Shown: positions 43,559-51,397, counted from the stretch's first letter. The stretch: DNA of 58,990 nucleotides from Bacillus sp. EB106-08-02-XG196 (GCF_013396335.1 NZ_JABWSY010000025.1:1-58990); one strand, 5' to 3'. Notes: generated by a model from the sequence alone, not told the origin. Numbers and translations: made by a program.

Positions 43559-43584
43559 AGCTCCAGCGCCTAGGCGCTGGAGCT
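43559..43584. repeat. Perfect 26-bp palindrome
   Basis: AGCTCCAGCGCCT (43559-43571) is followed directly by its complement (43572-43584), with no loop. It has high GC relative to its surroundings and no T-run after it. It resembles REP-like palindromes common in Bacillaceae intergenic DNA and precedes the true terminator. Confidence 0.7.
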
Positions 43585-43599
43585 AGGCAGTTCCCATTA

Positions 43600-43640
43600 A
43601 AAGAGATAGCTCAAAGTGCTTGGGCTGTCTCTTTCTTCTT
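43600..43640 (+). terminator. Terminator after the oxidase core genes
   Basis: AAAGAGATAGCTCAA (43600-43614) faces TTGGGCTGTCTCTTT (43620-43634) with G-U pairs and T-rich continuation. The Sco gene starts 28 bases later, so it is either read through or separately expressed. Confidence 0.8.
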
Positions 43641-43667
43641 AAAAAAACAAATTTGGAAGTGATCACT

Positions 43668-44300
43668 ATGATCAATAATAGATATACGAAAATTTCATTT
43701 TTTCTCGTTATGTTATTTGGAATCGGGTTGTTTTTTATAGGAACCGATGGATTCACGGCATTTACTGCAGAAAAAGCCAGAGTGCAGCAGCTAAAAGATG
43801 ATAAACCTAAATTCCCTGATGTTACCCTTGAAGACAGCATGGGACGAAAATATTCAATATCTGAATTTGAAGATAAATATGTATTTATTACATTTCTCTA
43901 TACATCATGTACCACGGTTTGCCCTGAATTAGAATACAACATGAAGCAAGTTTACGATAAACTGCCGGGTGGCGTTAAAGGGGAAGAAATAGTCTTTTTG
44001 AGCATAAGCTTCGATCCGGAAAGAGACACCCCGGAAGTTTTAAACAAATACAAAGACCATTTTAAAAGTGATGGTGAAACCTGGCGGATGGCAAGAGTTC
44101 CAAATCAGGCTGAGTTAGATTCGTTATTAAAAGCATTTGGTGTCATTGTGATCCCAGATGAATACGGAAATTTTGCTCATAACTCTGCTTTTTATTTAGT
44201 GGATAAAAAGGGAAGTCTGATTGATGTAATGGATTATAAAAAAATCGACGAAGCTGCTCAAAAGGTTGCTAGCATCTTAGAAAACAAAGGGGAGGAATAA
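43668..44300 (+). CDS. Sco1/SenC-type copper chaperone for CuA assembly
   Basis: A 210-residue membrane-anchored thioredoxin-fold protein. Anchor helix about 9-27; copper ligands Cys81 and Cys85 in FLYTSCTTVCPELEY and His171 in GNFAHNSAFYLVDK; DFDPERD-type loop SISFDPERDTPEV near 112. It delivers copper to, or reduces the Cys pair of, CuA in subunit II. The ATG at 43668 follows GGAAGTGAT; the longer frame back to 43620 overlaps the terminator and is rejected. The next gene starts three bases after its stop. Confidence 0.93.
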   Translation: MINNRYTKISFFLVMLFGIGLFFIGTDGFTAFTAEKARVQQLKDDKPKFPDVTLEDSMGRKYSISEFEDKYVFITFLYTSCTTVCPELEYNMKQVYDKLPGGVKGEEIVFLSISFDPERDTPEVLNKYKDHFKSDGETWRMARVPNQAELDSLLKAFGVIVIPDEYGNFAHNSAFYLVDKKGSLIDVMDYKKIDEAAQKVASILENKGEE

Positions 44301-44303
44301 TTG

Positions 44304-44861
44304 ATGAATCAGTCATTTTATGGCTTACTATTATTCATTTTCTTAGTTATTCCTCCTGTTGCAGATTTCATGGAATCCGTAATGGCTATTCATATGCATA
44401 TGCAAATGCCAATGCTGGTTATTGCAGGAATGTTAATGGCATCTTTCTTCAAAAAGCGATTTCCGCACTTTTTTGAAAAATGGAACAGCAATGGGGTACC
44501 GGGAATTACGTTATTTGTCATCATCATGGTATACTGGATGTTACCGCGGTCAATGGATGAAGCATTGACTACACAGACGGTAGAAGTTTTTAAATTTATT
44601 AGTTTGCCATTTTTAGCGGGAATTCCTTTAAGAGATAGTTGGAGAAAACTCAGTTCTGCAGGAAAAAATGTTGTGATCATTAGTTTCACTCTTATGTTTA
44701 TTGGACTGGGATGGTTATATGTTTGGTCCCCTGTACAATTATGTAATAACTATTTGGTGATCGAGCAAGTAACGCTTGGATGGGCATTTTTACTAACTGC
44801 AATAGCTATGGTAGTCTATTTAGCCTATAACTTTTTTATCGACCCTTCCGCATATGAATGA
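44304..44861 (+). CDS. Unknown membrane protein of the ba3 oxidase cluster, Met/His-rich
   Basis: A 185-residue protein with about five membrane helices. The stretch MAIHMHMQMPMLVIAGMLMA near residues 28-47 packs two His and many Met into a helix start, a pattern that suits copper(I) binding. The segment WSPVQLCNNYLVIEQVTLGW near 138-157 looks conserved-type but I cannot name a family. ATG at 44304 is preferred over the TTG three bases earlier, after GGGGAGG. It begins three bases after the Sco stop codon, so it is translationally coupled to a copper chaperone. A role in copper handling or oxidase assembly is inference. Confidence 0.8.
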   Translation: MNQSFYGLLLFIFLVIPPVADFMESVMAIHMHMQMPMLVIAGMLMASFFKKRFPHFFEKWNSNGVPGITLFVIIMVYWMLPRSMDEALTTQTVEVFKFISLPFLAGIPLRDSWRKLSSAGKNVVIISFTLMFIGLGWLYVWSPVQLCNNYLVIEQVTLGWAFLLTAIAMVVYLAYNFFIDPSAYE

Positions 44862-44883
44862 GAGGGCAGGCAGGAGTGAATGA

Positions 44884-45489
44884 ATGAAAGAAACGAATTA
44901 TGATGAATTGCTGAATATCGAGACAGAAGGAAATCAAAGGGGATATAACAAGTCCTTCCATTATCACAGATATGAACCAACTCCCTACACTGCACTTGAA
45001 AATTTATTTGCTGAATATGAATTAAATAGCAGTGATCATATTGTTGATTTTGGCTGTGGAAAGGGAAGACTTAACTTCTTTATTCATTACCTATTTCATT
45101 CTTCCGTTACAGGGGTTGAGATGAACGAAAAGCTATACGAAGAAGCGATAGAGAACAAAGAAAATTATTTGATAAAAGCTAAAAATAAAGGTGAGATACA
45201 ATTTCAATGCTGCTTGGCAGAAAAATATGAAATTAATCCTCTGGATAACACTTTTTATTTTTTTAACCCATTTACGATCCCGATTTTTTGGAAAATCATT
45301 AATAATATTTTGGTTTCGGTTGAGAAATTCAAACGGGAAGTAGACGTGATTTTATATTATCCTTCTGAGGATTATATCTACTATTTAGAAAACCATACCT
45401 CATTTGAATTAATAAAAGAAATTCAACTTCCTGGTATATATGAGAATAATGCCAATGAGCGATTTTTAATTTATCGTTTAGCCTATTAA
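44884..45489 (+). CDS. Class I SAM-dependent methyltransferase
   Basis: A 201-residue Rossmann methyltransferase. The SAM-binding motif I is DHIVDFGCGKGRLNFFIHY near residues 55-73, motif II acidic residue is in SVTGVEMNEKLYEEA, and the later strand has NPLDNTFYFFNPFTIPIFWK in place of motif IV, reminiscent of small-molecule methyltransferases with an N-P-F motif. The N-terminal HYHRYEPTPYTALENLF is a family-like lead. AGGAGTG precedes the ATG. It lies 22 bases after the oxidase-cluster membrane protein and may be read from the same message. The substrate is unknown. Confidence 0.85.
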   Translation: MKETNYDELLNIETEGNQRGYNKSFHYHRYEPTPYTALENLFAEYELNSSDHIVDFGCGKGRLNFFIHYLFHSSVTGVEMNEKLYEEAIENKENYLIKAKNKGEIQFQCCLAEKYEINPLDNTFYFFNPFTIPIFWKIINNILVSVEKFKREVDVILYYPSEDYIYYLENHTSFELIKEIQLPGIYENNANERFLIYRLAY

Positions 45490-45533
45490 ATAGCCCTCGC
45501 AGTCTAATTAAGACAATGGAGGGCTATTTTTTG
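45488..45533. terminator. Terminator between convergent genes
   Basis: AAATAGCCCTC (45488-45498) and GAGGGCTATTT (45519-45529), then TTT. It overlaps the 3' end of the UvrC-like gene on the other strand and may work in both directions. Confidence 0.85.
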
Positions 45534-46603
45534 ATGGTTTGTTTTTTATAAATTAATTTCGTTACTGCATTTTCAATGCTCAGATCTTTGTGGTTTGTAA
45601 TCCATTTATCAGGAATCGTCTTATAGCGGCAATGGCTGCTTTTTAAATAGTTATAAATAATTTGGGCTTCATCAATCTCATCTCTCTTTATATGGCTGCC
45701 GGAAGGGAAAGCAGTATGGTTAAAGGTTGTTGTGATGAGGCTGCTGAGTTGATTTACCTCGGCACTATCATAGTTAACTATTTTACTAAAAAGAATTTCG
45801 CTGCGTTTTATTAGAAAAAGCTTGAAGGTATTCTCGCTTAGATTTTCCAGGACCACAATATTTTTATTTTCTTCCGTAAACTCGATGACCTTTTCTTTTC
45901 GAAGAAGAAATTGAATGGCATCGATCCTATCTCTATATCTAGCGGCAGCCTCAAAGTCAAAATCGGCGGAGACTTCAGCCATTTTCTTCTTCATAGCATC
46001 AAGGATTAGACTATTCTCAGTATTTAATAAAGCAATAATATCTTCCATTATGGCATGGTACTTCTGTAAAGCTGGACCTCCGCCGCACATACCAATGCAT
46101 AACCCAATAGAATGATTGAAGCATAGCGAATCCTGTCGCTTAGGATTACTGCAAAGAATTTTAAAGGCTTCCTTGATGCCGATGATCGCCGTTTCGACTC
46201 TAGCTTTGCTAGGAAAGGGACCAAAATAAAGTTTGCCATCCTGTTCATCTCGATGGTTTGTGATCACTATGTCCGGGTATTGTCTATCCTTATTAATCGC
46301 AATGTAAGAGTAGGACTGTGGACTTTTCATCATTTTATTAAATAGCGGTTTGATATCGCGAATTAATTTACACTCCAGCATAAACGCTTCAAATTCTGTA
46401 TCTGTTAACAGAATATCAAAATCTCGAATATTGCTGACAAGCTTAATAATTTTTTGCGGATGTGCTTTCGATTGCTGGAAATAGGATTGAACACGTCTTT
46501 TTAGATTTTTTGCCTTGCCGACATAAATAATTGAGCCGCGGGCATCCTTCATTAAATACACTCCAGGGGTTGAGGGAAGATTTTTCACTTTTTCCTTTAT
46601 CAA
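45524..46603 (-). CDS. UvrC-like GIY-YIG nuclease lacking the C-terminal incision domain
   Basis: A 359-residue paralogue of the UvrC N-terminal half. GIY-YIG domain about 1-90 (TPGVYLMKDARGSIIYVGKA, then NLKRRVQSYF); four-cysteine Fe-S-like signature C-x9-C-x7-C-x3-C ending LCIGMCGG near 165-187; UVR motif ADFDFEAAARYRDRIDAIQF near 215. It stops before the RNase H-like and helix-hairpin-helix domains, so only 3'-side incision chemistry is possible, as in Cho. The TTG at 46603-46601 is nine bases after GGGGGA and gives the standard UvrC-like start LIKEKVKNLPSTPGVY; an upstream in-frame ATG lies 11 codons earlier. Confidence 0.85.
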   Translation of the reverse strand: MIKEKVKNLPSTPGVYLMKDARGSIIYVGKAKNLKRRVQSYFQQSKAHPQKIIKLVSNIRDFDILLTDTEFEAFMLECKLIRDIKPLFNKMMKSPQSYSYIAINKDRQYPDIVITNHRDEQDGKLYFGPFPSKARVETAIIGIKEAFKILCSNPKRQDSLCFNHSIGLCIGMCGGGPALQKYHAIMEDIIALLNTENSLILDAMKKKMAEVSADFDFEAAARYRDRIDAIQFLLRKEKVIEFTEENKNIVVLENLSENTFKLFLIKRSEILFSKIVNYDSAEVNQLSSLITTTFNHTAFPSGSHIKRDEIDEAQIIYNYLKSSHCRYKTIPDKWITNHKDLSIENAVTKLIYKKQTIKK

Positions 46604-46642
46604 ATCATACTCTCCCCCTTTCCCATTTTTCTTCATTTTAAC

Positions 46643-46680
46643 ATAAAAAAATAACCAGATTGAGTATAACAATCTGGTAA
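46643..46680 (-). terminator. Terminator of the DoxX gene (minus strand)
   Basis: ACCAGATTG and CAATCTGGT arms (46654-46662 and 46670-46678 on the plus strand), followed on the minus strand by TATTTTTTTATG. Confidence 0.85.
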
Positions 46681-46687
46681 AAAGCAT

Positions 46688-47053
46688 TTATAAAGGTGAT
46701 TTTGAATAAAGAATATACAATAGTAGTAACATGACAATATCCAATCTCGCCTTAAATGCAAAAGGCAGTATTCCGCTGTTTAGGAGTGGGAGTTTTGTTA
46801 GCAGAATGGCCGCAATCATAATCCCAATTAAGGGGATAACTGCATTTTTTACACTGCGGTTAAGTAAAATTAGTAAGCCGCAAATAATCTCTAGAAAGGC
46901 TGTTACATACAACAGAATATCTGGGAAAGGCAGTCCTAAACCGATAAACACTTCCAGAAGTTCAGTGCTGAATAATTTCATCACACCTGACGTAATAAAG
47001 ACAAAAGCAACAGCATATCGGATTAAACTAGCTGTCGTCAACGAATGATTCAT
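46688..47053 (-). CDS. DoxX-family membrane protein
   Basis: A 121-residue protein with four membrane helices. The first helix has LIRYAVAFVFITSGVMKLFS and the second LGLPFPDILLYVTAFLEIIC, both matching the DoxX/DoxD pattern G-x-x-K-x-F and E-x-x-x-G. Function of DoxX proteins in Bacillaceae is unclear; some are tied to thiol or sulfur redox. The ATG at 47053 is seven bases after AAGGGGG; an in-frame ATG at 47059 is only one base away from it. It is divergent from des, with about 270 bases between. Confidence 0.88.
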   Translation of the reverse strand: MNHSLTTASLIRYAVAFVFITSGVMKLFSTELLEVFIGLGLPFPDILLYVTAFLEIICGLLILLNRSVKNAVIPLIGIMIAAILLTKLPLLNSGILPFAFKARLDIVMLLLLYILYSKSPL

Positions 47054-47177
47054 GCCCATTCCCCCTTTGTTAAATGTATTCAAAGGATAGGACAAACCAT
47101 GAATGAAATAGTAAAATTTTTAAAAATTAGGGTTAATAATGACGACTAAAGCAGAAAATATAACTGCCCAAAAGGGG

Positions 47178-47206
47178 AGGAGAGGCTCGAGACTTGAGCT
47201 TCTCCT
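47178..47206. other. Long hairpin between doxX and des
   Basis: AGGAGAGGCTCG (47178-47189) pairs with TGAGCTTCTCCT (47195-47206) with two G-U pairs around a five-base loop. On the minus strand it runs into CCCCTTTT, so it could stop antisense transcription from des. It lies upstream of the likely des promoter. Confidence 0.5.
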
Positions 47207-47225
47207 CTCTTGCGTAATAGGGGGA

Positions 47226-47256
47226 ATATGACATTTATCATGTTTCGCATATGACA
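47226..47256 (+). promoter_or_regulatory. Candidate DesR-binding region of the des promoter
   Basis: ATATGACA occurs twice (47226-47233 and 47249-47256), and the first forms a partial palindrome ATGACATTTATCAT. With a -10 TATAAT at 47289-47294 and no good -35, start of transcription would be near 47301, putting the two elements at about -75 and -52. In B. subtilis, DesR is known to bind within about -77 to -28 of des. Sequence identity of the boxes to the B. subtilis ones was not checked. Confidence 0.45.
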
Positions 47257-47325
47257 GCTATATCTACAAAAGGGAGTTTTACTAGGGCTATAATTTTGAT
47301 AACAAATGAAAGAAGGGATAAAGTT

Positions 47326-48357
47326 ATGATGGAACAAAACCAAAAGAATTTACGAAAGCAAGTAGCACCTTATGAAAAGTCAAATCTACGAGCAAGCATT
47401 TGGCAGATGACAAATACCCTGGCACCGTTCATTTTACTATGGTTACTTGCTTATCAAAGCCTTACCATTTCGTACATATTAACTTTGGGGATTTCTGTCC
47501 TTGCAGCAGGATTCTTAGTAAGGACTTTCATCATTTTTCATGACTGCTGTCATCACTCCTTTTTTAAAAATCGGAAAGCAAATACAATTCTTGGGACGAT
47601 TACCGGAATATTGACCGTTTTTCCCTATCACCAATGGCAGCATGACCATTCTGTGCACCACGCAACGAGCAGTAATTTAGATAAGCGGGGAACGGGAGAT
47701 ATCTGGGTACTGACTGTGGATGAATACTTAGCTGCATCAACATGGGAAAGATTAAAATATCGTTTGTATCGGAATCCACTTGTTATGTTTGGATTAGGTC
47801 CGATTTATGTATTCCTGCTTAAAAACCGCTTTAATAGAAAAGGTGCACGGTTCAATGAACGTATGAACACCTATATAACCAATGCAGGGATTGTATCTTT
47901 AACAGTTGTGCTTTGTTTAACACTTGGATGGGAGCAATTCCTATTGGTACAAGGTCCTATCTTTTTAATATCAGGTTCACTTGGGATCTGGCTTTTTTAT
48001 GTGCAGCATACGTTTGAAGATTCATACTTTGAGGAAGATAAGCATTGGGAATATGTGAAAGCAGCGGTTGAAGGCAGTTCCTTCTATAAACTTCCGAAGG
48101 TTTTACAATGGTTAACGGGAAATATTGGCTACCATCATGTACACCACTTAAGCCCGAGAGTACCTAATTATAAGCTGGAGGAAGCGCATAATAACACACT
48201 GCCCTTGCAAAATGTTCCAACCATTACATTAGCAACAAGTCTAAGTTCGCTCAAATTCCGTCTCTTCGATGAACAAAACAAGAAGTTTGTTGGCTTTAAG
48301 GAAATTAAGGTTCTAGTAAAAGAACAGAAGAAGTTTCTTAGACCGGAGAAAGTATGA
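47326..48357 (+). CDS. des: Acyl-lipid delta-5 fatty acid desaturase
   Basis: A 343-residue membrane desaturase, near the length of B. subtilis Des. The three His boxes are HDCCHHS (72-78), HDHSVHH (106-112) and HHVHH in NIGYHHVHHLSPRVPNYKLE. It introduces a double bond into acyl chains of membrane phospholipids to restore fluidity after a cold shift. The start at 47326 (ATGATG) follows AGAAGGGA; the longer frame from 47251 overlaps the predicted regulatory region and lacks a ribosome site. DesK and DesR genes follow, giving a complete regulon as in B. subtilis. Confidence 0.95.
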   Translation: MMEQNQKNLRKQVAPYEKSNLRASIWQMTNTLAPFILLWLLAYQSLTISYILTLGISVLAAGFLVRTFIIFHDCCHHSFFKNRKANTILGTITGILTVFPYHQWQHDHSVHHATSSNLDKRGTGDIWVLTVDEYLAASTWERLKYRLYRNPLVMFGLGPIYVFLLKNRFNRKGARFNERMNTYITNAGIVSLTVVLCLTLGWEQFLLVQGPIFLISGSLGIWLFYVQHTFEDSYFEEDKHWEYVKAAVEGSSFYKLPKVLQWLTGNIGYHHVHHLSPRVPNYKLEEAHNNTLPLQNVPTITLATSLSSLKFRLFDEQNKKFVGFKEIKVLVKEQKKFLRPEKV

Positions 48358-48393
48358 AACGACAAGCCCTGTTAGGGGGCTTGTCGTTATTTC
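48358..48393 (+). terminator. Terminator of des
   Basis: AACGACAAGCCC (48358-48369) and GGGCTTGTCGTT (48377-48388) pair perfectly, followed by a T-rich stretch. It separates strongly regulated des from desKR. Confidence 0.9.
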
Positions 48394-48500
48394 TGTTCTA
48401 AAATATGGTATGGGTCGAATAAATAGTAGTAAATGAAGATAGTGGGTAATTGTGGTAATATAAAGTGATAAACTATTTAAGCTGAAAATGAGGTTCTATT

Positions 48501-49634
48501 ATGATAAAAAGGTATATGACATTCCAGAAAAATAGCGGCATATCACCATATATTTGGACCATTCTTTGCATACTGCCCTTTTATTTTATTTTCCAAACAT
48601 CCTCACCTATTAAAATCATCGTTGGTCTTATCCTAACCATTCTCTTTTTTATCTTCTATCGAATTGCATTCATTTCGAAAGGGTGGCCGGTTTATCTCTG
48701 GACCTTCATCTTAATAGGTATTTCGATTACATCAACCAGCCTCTTCAGCTATGTGTATTTTGCTTTTTTTCTCTCCTATTTTATTGGAAATATCAAGGAG
48801 CGAATTACCTTTCTAACCTTATATTTTATTCATTTGATTAGTACATCCGCGTCTATTAACTTTAGTATCGTCCAGCAGGATGAACTGTTTCTTAAGCAAT
48901 TGCCTTTTGTCATCATCATTTGGATAAGCGTCATATTGCTTCCATTTAATATTCATAACAAGAAAGAAATGGGGCAGTTGGAAGAAAAGCTTGAGGATGC
49001 CAATAAGCGGATTTCAGAGCTAGTTAAGTTAGAGGAACGTCAACGGATTGCCCGTGACCTGCATGACACATTAGGTCAGAAGCTTTCACTTATTGGATTA
49101 AAAAGCGATTTAGCTAGAAGATTAATCACAAAAGACCCAGAGCAAGCACGTAATGAATTAAAAGACGTGCAGCAAACGGCAAGGACAGCGTTAAGTGAAG
49201 TCAGAAAAATGGTGTCTTCAATGAGAGGAATCCGATTAAAAGATGAGATTGTCCGGGTGAAACAAATATTGAAGGCCGCTGAGATAGACTTCGAGGGAAA
49301 CCAGGATATTTCTATTAAAAATGTTCCTTTATTGACCGAAAACATTCTTAGCATGTGCTTGAAAGAGGCGGTAAACAATGTTGTCAAACATAGTGGTGCC
49401 AGCTCCTGCTCCATTTCAATCGAGCAATCATGGAAGGAAATGGTGATGAGCATCCATGATAATGGAGTGTTTAAAAGCGAAGGTGATAAAGAACTGAGGG
49501 GAAGCGGTCTTTTAGGAATGAAAGAACGCCTTGAGTTTATTAATGGCAGCTTAGAGCTTCTAACAAAAGAAGGCACAACTTTAGTCATTAGAGTGCCCAA
49601 TGACGTAAAGCCGTTAAATAAGGAGGAGGCGTAA
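48501..49634 (+). CDS. desK: Membrane-fluidity sensor histidine kinase DesK
   Basis: A 377-residue kinase. The sensor of about five membrane helices spans residues 15-150, including SSPIKIIVGLILTILFFIFY and YVYFAFFLSYFIGNIKERI. A two-helix coiled coil follows, then the HisKA_3 segment with phospho-acceptor His188 in ERQRIARDLHDTLGQKLSLI, the same position as in B. subtilis DesK. The ATPase N-box is MCLKEAVNNVVKHS, and the G-box GSGLLGMKERLEF. It is kinase-dominant at low temperature and phosphatase-dominant at high temperature in the known homologue. The response regulator gene starts three bases after its stop. Confidence 0.96.
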   Translation: MIKRYMTFQKNSGISPYIWTILCILPFYFIFQTSSPIKIIVGLILTILFFIFYRIAFISKGWPVYLWTFILIGISITSTSLFSYVYFAFFLSYFIGNIKERITFLTLYFIHLISTSASINFSIVQQDELFLKQLPFVIIIWISVILLPFNIHNKKEMGQLEEKLEDANKRISELVKLEERQRIARDLHDTLGQKLSLIGLKSDLARRLITKDPEQARNELKDVQQTARTALSEVRKMVSSMRGIRLKDEIVRVKQILKAAEIDFEGNQDISIKNVPLLTENILSMCLKEAVNNVVKHSGASSCSISIEQSWKEMVMSIHDNGVFKSEGDKELRGSGLLGMKERLEFINGSLELLTKEGTTLVIRVPNDVKPLNKEEA

Positions 49635-49637
49635 TAA

Positions 49638-50237
49638 ATGATTAGAATTGTAATAGCGGAAGACCAGCAAATGCTGTTGGGCGCCTTCGGTTCGCTTCTA
49701 AATTTGGAAGAGGATATGGAAGTGGTTGGCAAGGCATCAAATGGGGAAGAAGCAGTGTCTTTAGTTAGGAAGCATCAGCCTGATATTTGTATTATGGACA
49801 TTGAAATGCCAGGTAAAACAGGATTAGAAGCGGCAGAAGAGCTAAAAGGTTTAAACTGCAAAGTAATTATCCTAACCACATTTGCCCGGACTGGTTATTT
49901 TCAACGTGCCCTAAAAGCAGGAGTGAGAGGCTATCTGTTAAAGGACAGCCCAAGTGAGGAGCTGGCAAGCTCCATCCGACGGGTAATGGATGGAAAACGG
50001 ATTTACGCTCCAGAGCTTATGGATGACGTATACTCCGAAGAAAACCCGCTTACAGATCGTGAAAAAGAAGTTTTAGAACTCGTTGCAGATGGCAAAAACA
50101 CACAAGAAATCGCAGAACAACTCAGCATCAAAACCGGAACCGTGCGCAATTATATCTCCACCATACTAGACAAACTAGACGTCAAAAACCGAATCGAAGC
50201 CATCAAACAATCCAAAGAAAAAGGCTGGTTCAAATAG
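49638..50237 (+). CDS. desR: Response regulator DesR
   Basis: A 199-residue NarL-type regulator. Receiver domain about 1-120 with acidic pocket Glu8-Asp9 and phospho-acceptor Asp54 in CIMDIEMPGKTGLEAA; LuxR-type HTH about 135-199 (NPLTDREKEVLELVADGKNT, KTGTVRNYISTILDKLDVKN). It activates des when phosphorylated by DesK. The text is very close to B. subtilis DesR, in which Asp54 is the site. It follows GGAGGAG and closes the desKR operon. Confidence 0.96.
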   Translation: MIRIVIAEDQQMLLGAFGSLLNLEEDMEVVGKASNGEEAVSLVRKHQPDICIMDIEMPGKTGLEAAEELKGLNCKVIILTTFARTGYFQRALKAGVRGYLLKDSPSEELASSIRRVMDGKRIYAPELMDDVYSEENPLTDREKEVLELVADGKNTQEIAEQLSIKTGTVRNYISTILDKLDVKNRIEAIKQSKEKGWFK

Positions 50238-50308
50238 GCTTGTTAAATTGAAACAGGAGAATCCTAACGGGTTCCGTTTCTTATCGCAAAACGTCAATTT
50301 GCACATAT

Positions 50309-50429
50309 CGATTTCGTGTAGGTATGAGAATTCATAGACGGAGAATTTCCGGCTAATTTAAATAGAGAAGATTCAGAAGCCGATATAAGCGGAATTTCTC
50401 CGTTTATCATACACAGTCAACATTCAGTT
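50309..50429 (-). repeat. Divergent interspersed repeat, copy B (inverted relative to copy A)
   Basis: The reverse complement reads ACTGAATGTTGACTGTGT, a CGGAGAAATTCCG hairpin module, CGCTTATATC, and finally TAGCCGGAAATTCTCCG with CTATGAATTCTC and CTACACGAAA, parallel to 3801-4002. It is shorter than copy A because the extra hairpin module is missing. It is intergenic between desR and the MerR gene. The rest of 50238-50591 holds a loose GAAAC/GTTTC hairpin (about 50250-50280), a terminator and the MerR promoter. Confidence 0.7.
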
Positions 50430-50474
50430 ATATATCAGGAAACAGCATTAGCAGAAATCAAATAAAACATTTCG

Positions 50475-50518
50475 GCCAGCCATTGTCCTCCACACAAATG
50501 GCTGGCTTTAGTTTTTTA
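50475..50518 (+). terminator. Rho-independent terminator upstream of the MerR gene
   Basis: GCCAGCCATT (50475-50484) and AATGGCTGGC (50497-50506) pair perfectly, followed by TTTAGTTTTTT. Confidence 0.88.
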
Positions 50519-50539
50519 AAAAATAGGCAAACTAGGGTA

Positions 50540-50570
50540 TTGACCTTAACGTTACGTAAAGGTGTATGGT
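50540..50570 (+). promoter_or_regulatory. MerR-type autoregulated promoter with 19-bp spacer
   Basis: TTGACC (50540-50545), a 19-base spacer and TATGGT (50565-50570). The spacer is filled by ACCTTAACG-TTA-CGTAAAGGT (50543-50563), an inverted repeat with one mismatch. Overlong spacers with such dyads are the hallmark of promoters untwisted by MerR-family activators. Confidence 0.8.
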
Positions 50571-50591
50571 TATTTATGAGGAGATGATCAC

Positions 50592-51356
50592 ATGGAATAT
50601 ACAATACAAAAATTAGCTAGTCTCGCAGGTGTCAGCACTCGTACACTCAGGTATTATGATGAAATTGGAATTCTTAAGCCGGCAAGAATCAATTCATCAG
50701 GATATCGGATCTATGGTCAGGAGGAAGTAAACACTCTTCAGCAAATCTTATTCTATAGAGAGCTGGGAGTCGGGTTGGACAGTATCAAGGATATTGTAAC
50801 GGCGCCCTCCTTTGATAGGGCAAAAGCACTGCGGGAGCATCGTGAAAAACACCTCGAAAAAAAAGAACGACTAGATTTATTAATCGCCAATGTCGATAAA
50901 ACAATAGCACTTACGGAAGGGAGAATAACCATGTCAAATAAAGAAAAATTTGAAGGCTTTAAGAAAAAGATGGTTGAAGATAACGAGAAAAAATATGGCA
51001 AGGAAATCCGTGAAAAATATGGCAAGGAAAGTGTTGAGGCTTCAAATGCAAAAGTAATGAACATGACAGAGGAGCAATATCAAGAGGTAACAGCTTTAGC
51101 AGAACAACTGCATACCACATTAGCTGAAGCATTTAAATCAGGAGACCCAGAAGGTGAGTTAGCACAAAAAGCAGCAGATCTCCACAAGCAATGGCTAACC
51201 TATTATTGGAAAGAATACAGCAAGGAAGCCCATGCGGGTCTAGCTCAAATGTATGTGGATGATGAAAGATTTACAGCTTATTATGACAAAGAACAACCTG
51301 GTACAGCAGTATTCCTAAGGGATGCGATTCATATCTACACAGGTCAAAATAAATAA
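50592..51356 (+). CDS. MerR-family regulator with TipAS effector domain
   Basis: A 254-residue activator. MerR winged helix about 1-70 (YTIQKLASLAGVSTRTLRYY, GYRIYGQEEVNTLQQILFYR), dimer coiled coil about 75-115, then a TipAS domain about 125-254 that in TipA and Mta-like proteins binds thiopeptides or other amphipathic antibiotics (EQYQEVTALAEQLHTTLAEA, HAGLAQMYVDDERFTAYYDK). GAGGAGATG precedes the ATG. The promoter has a 19-base spacer and overlapping dyad, so it is autoregulated. No drug pump gene is adjacent downstream; a terminator follows, so it may control targets elsewhere. Confidence 0.93.
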   Translation: MEYTIQKLASLAGVSTRTLRYYDEIGILKPARINSSGYRIYGQEEVNTLQQILFYRELGVGLDSIKDIVTAPSFDRAKALREHREKHLEKKERLDLLIANVDKTIALTEGRITMSNKEKFEGFKKKMVEDNEKKYGKEIREKYGKESVEASNAKVMNMTEEQYQEVTALAEQLHTTLAEAFKSGDPEGELAQKAADLHKQWLTYYWKEYSKEAHAGLAQMYVDDERFTAYYDKEQPGTAVFLRDAIHIYTGQNK

Positions 51357-51366
51357 AGCAATGATT

Positions 51367-51397
51367 TCACTCAACTATTTGTTGGGTGATTTTTTTA
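51367..51397 (+). terminator. Terminator of the MerR/TipAS gene
   Basis: TCACTCAAC (51367-51375) and GTTGGGTGA (51381-51389) with one G-U pair, followed by eight T. Confidence 0.9.

Noticed and set aside
49076..49732. 218-codon open frame antisense to desK/desR
   Set aside because: It lies wholly opposite two well-recognised genes, has no ribosome site and encodes no recognisable domain; it is a codon-bias shadow.
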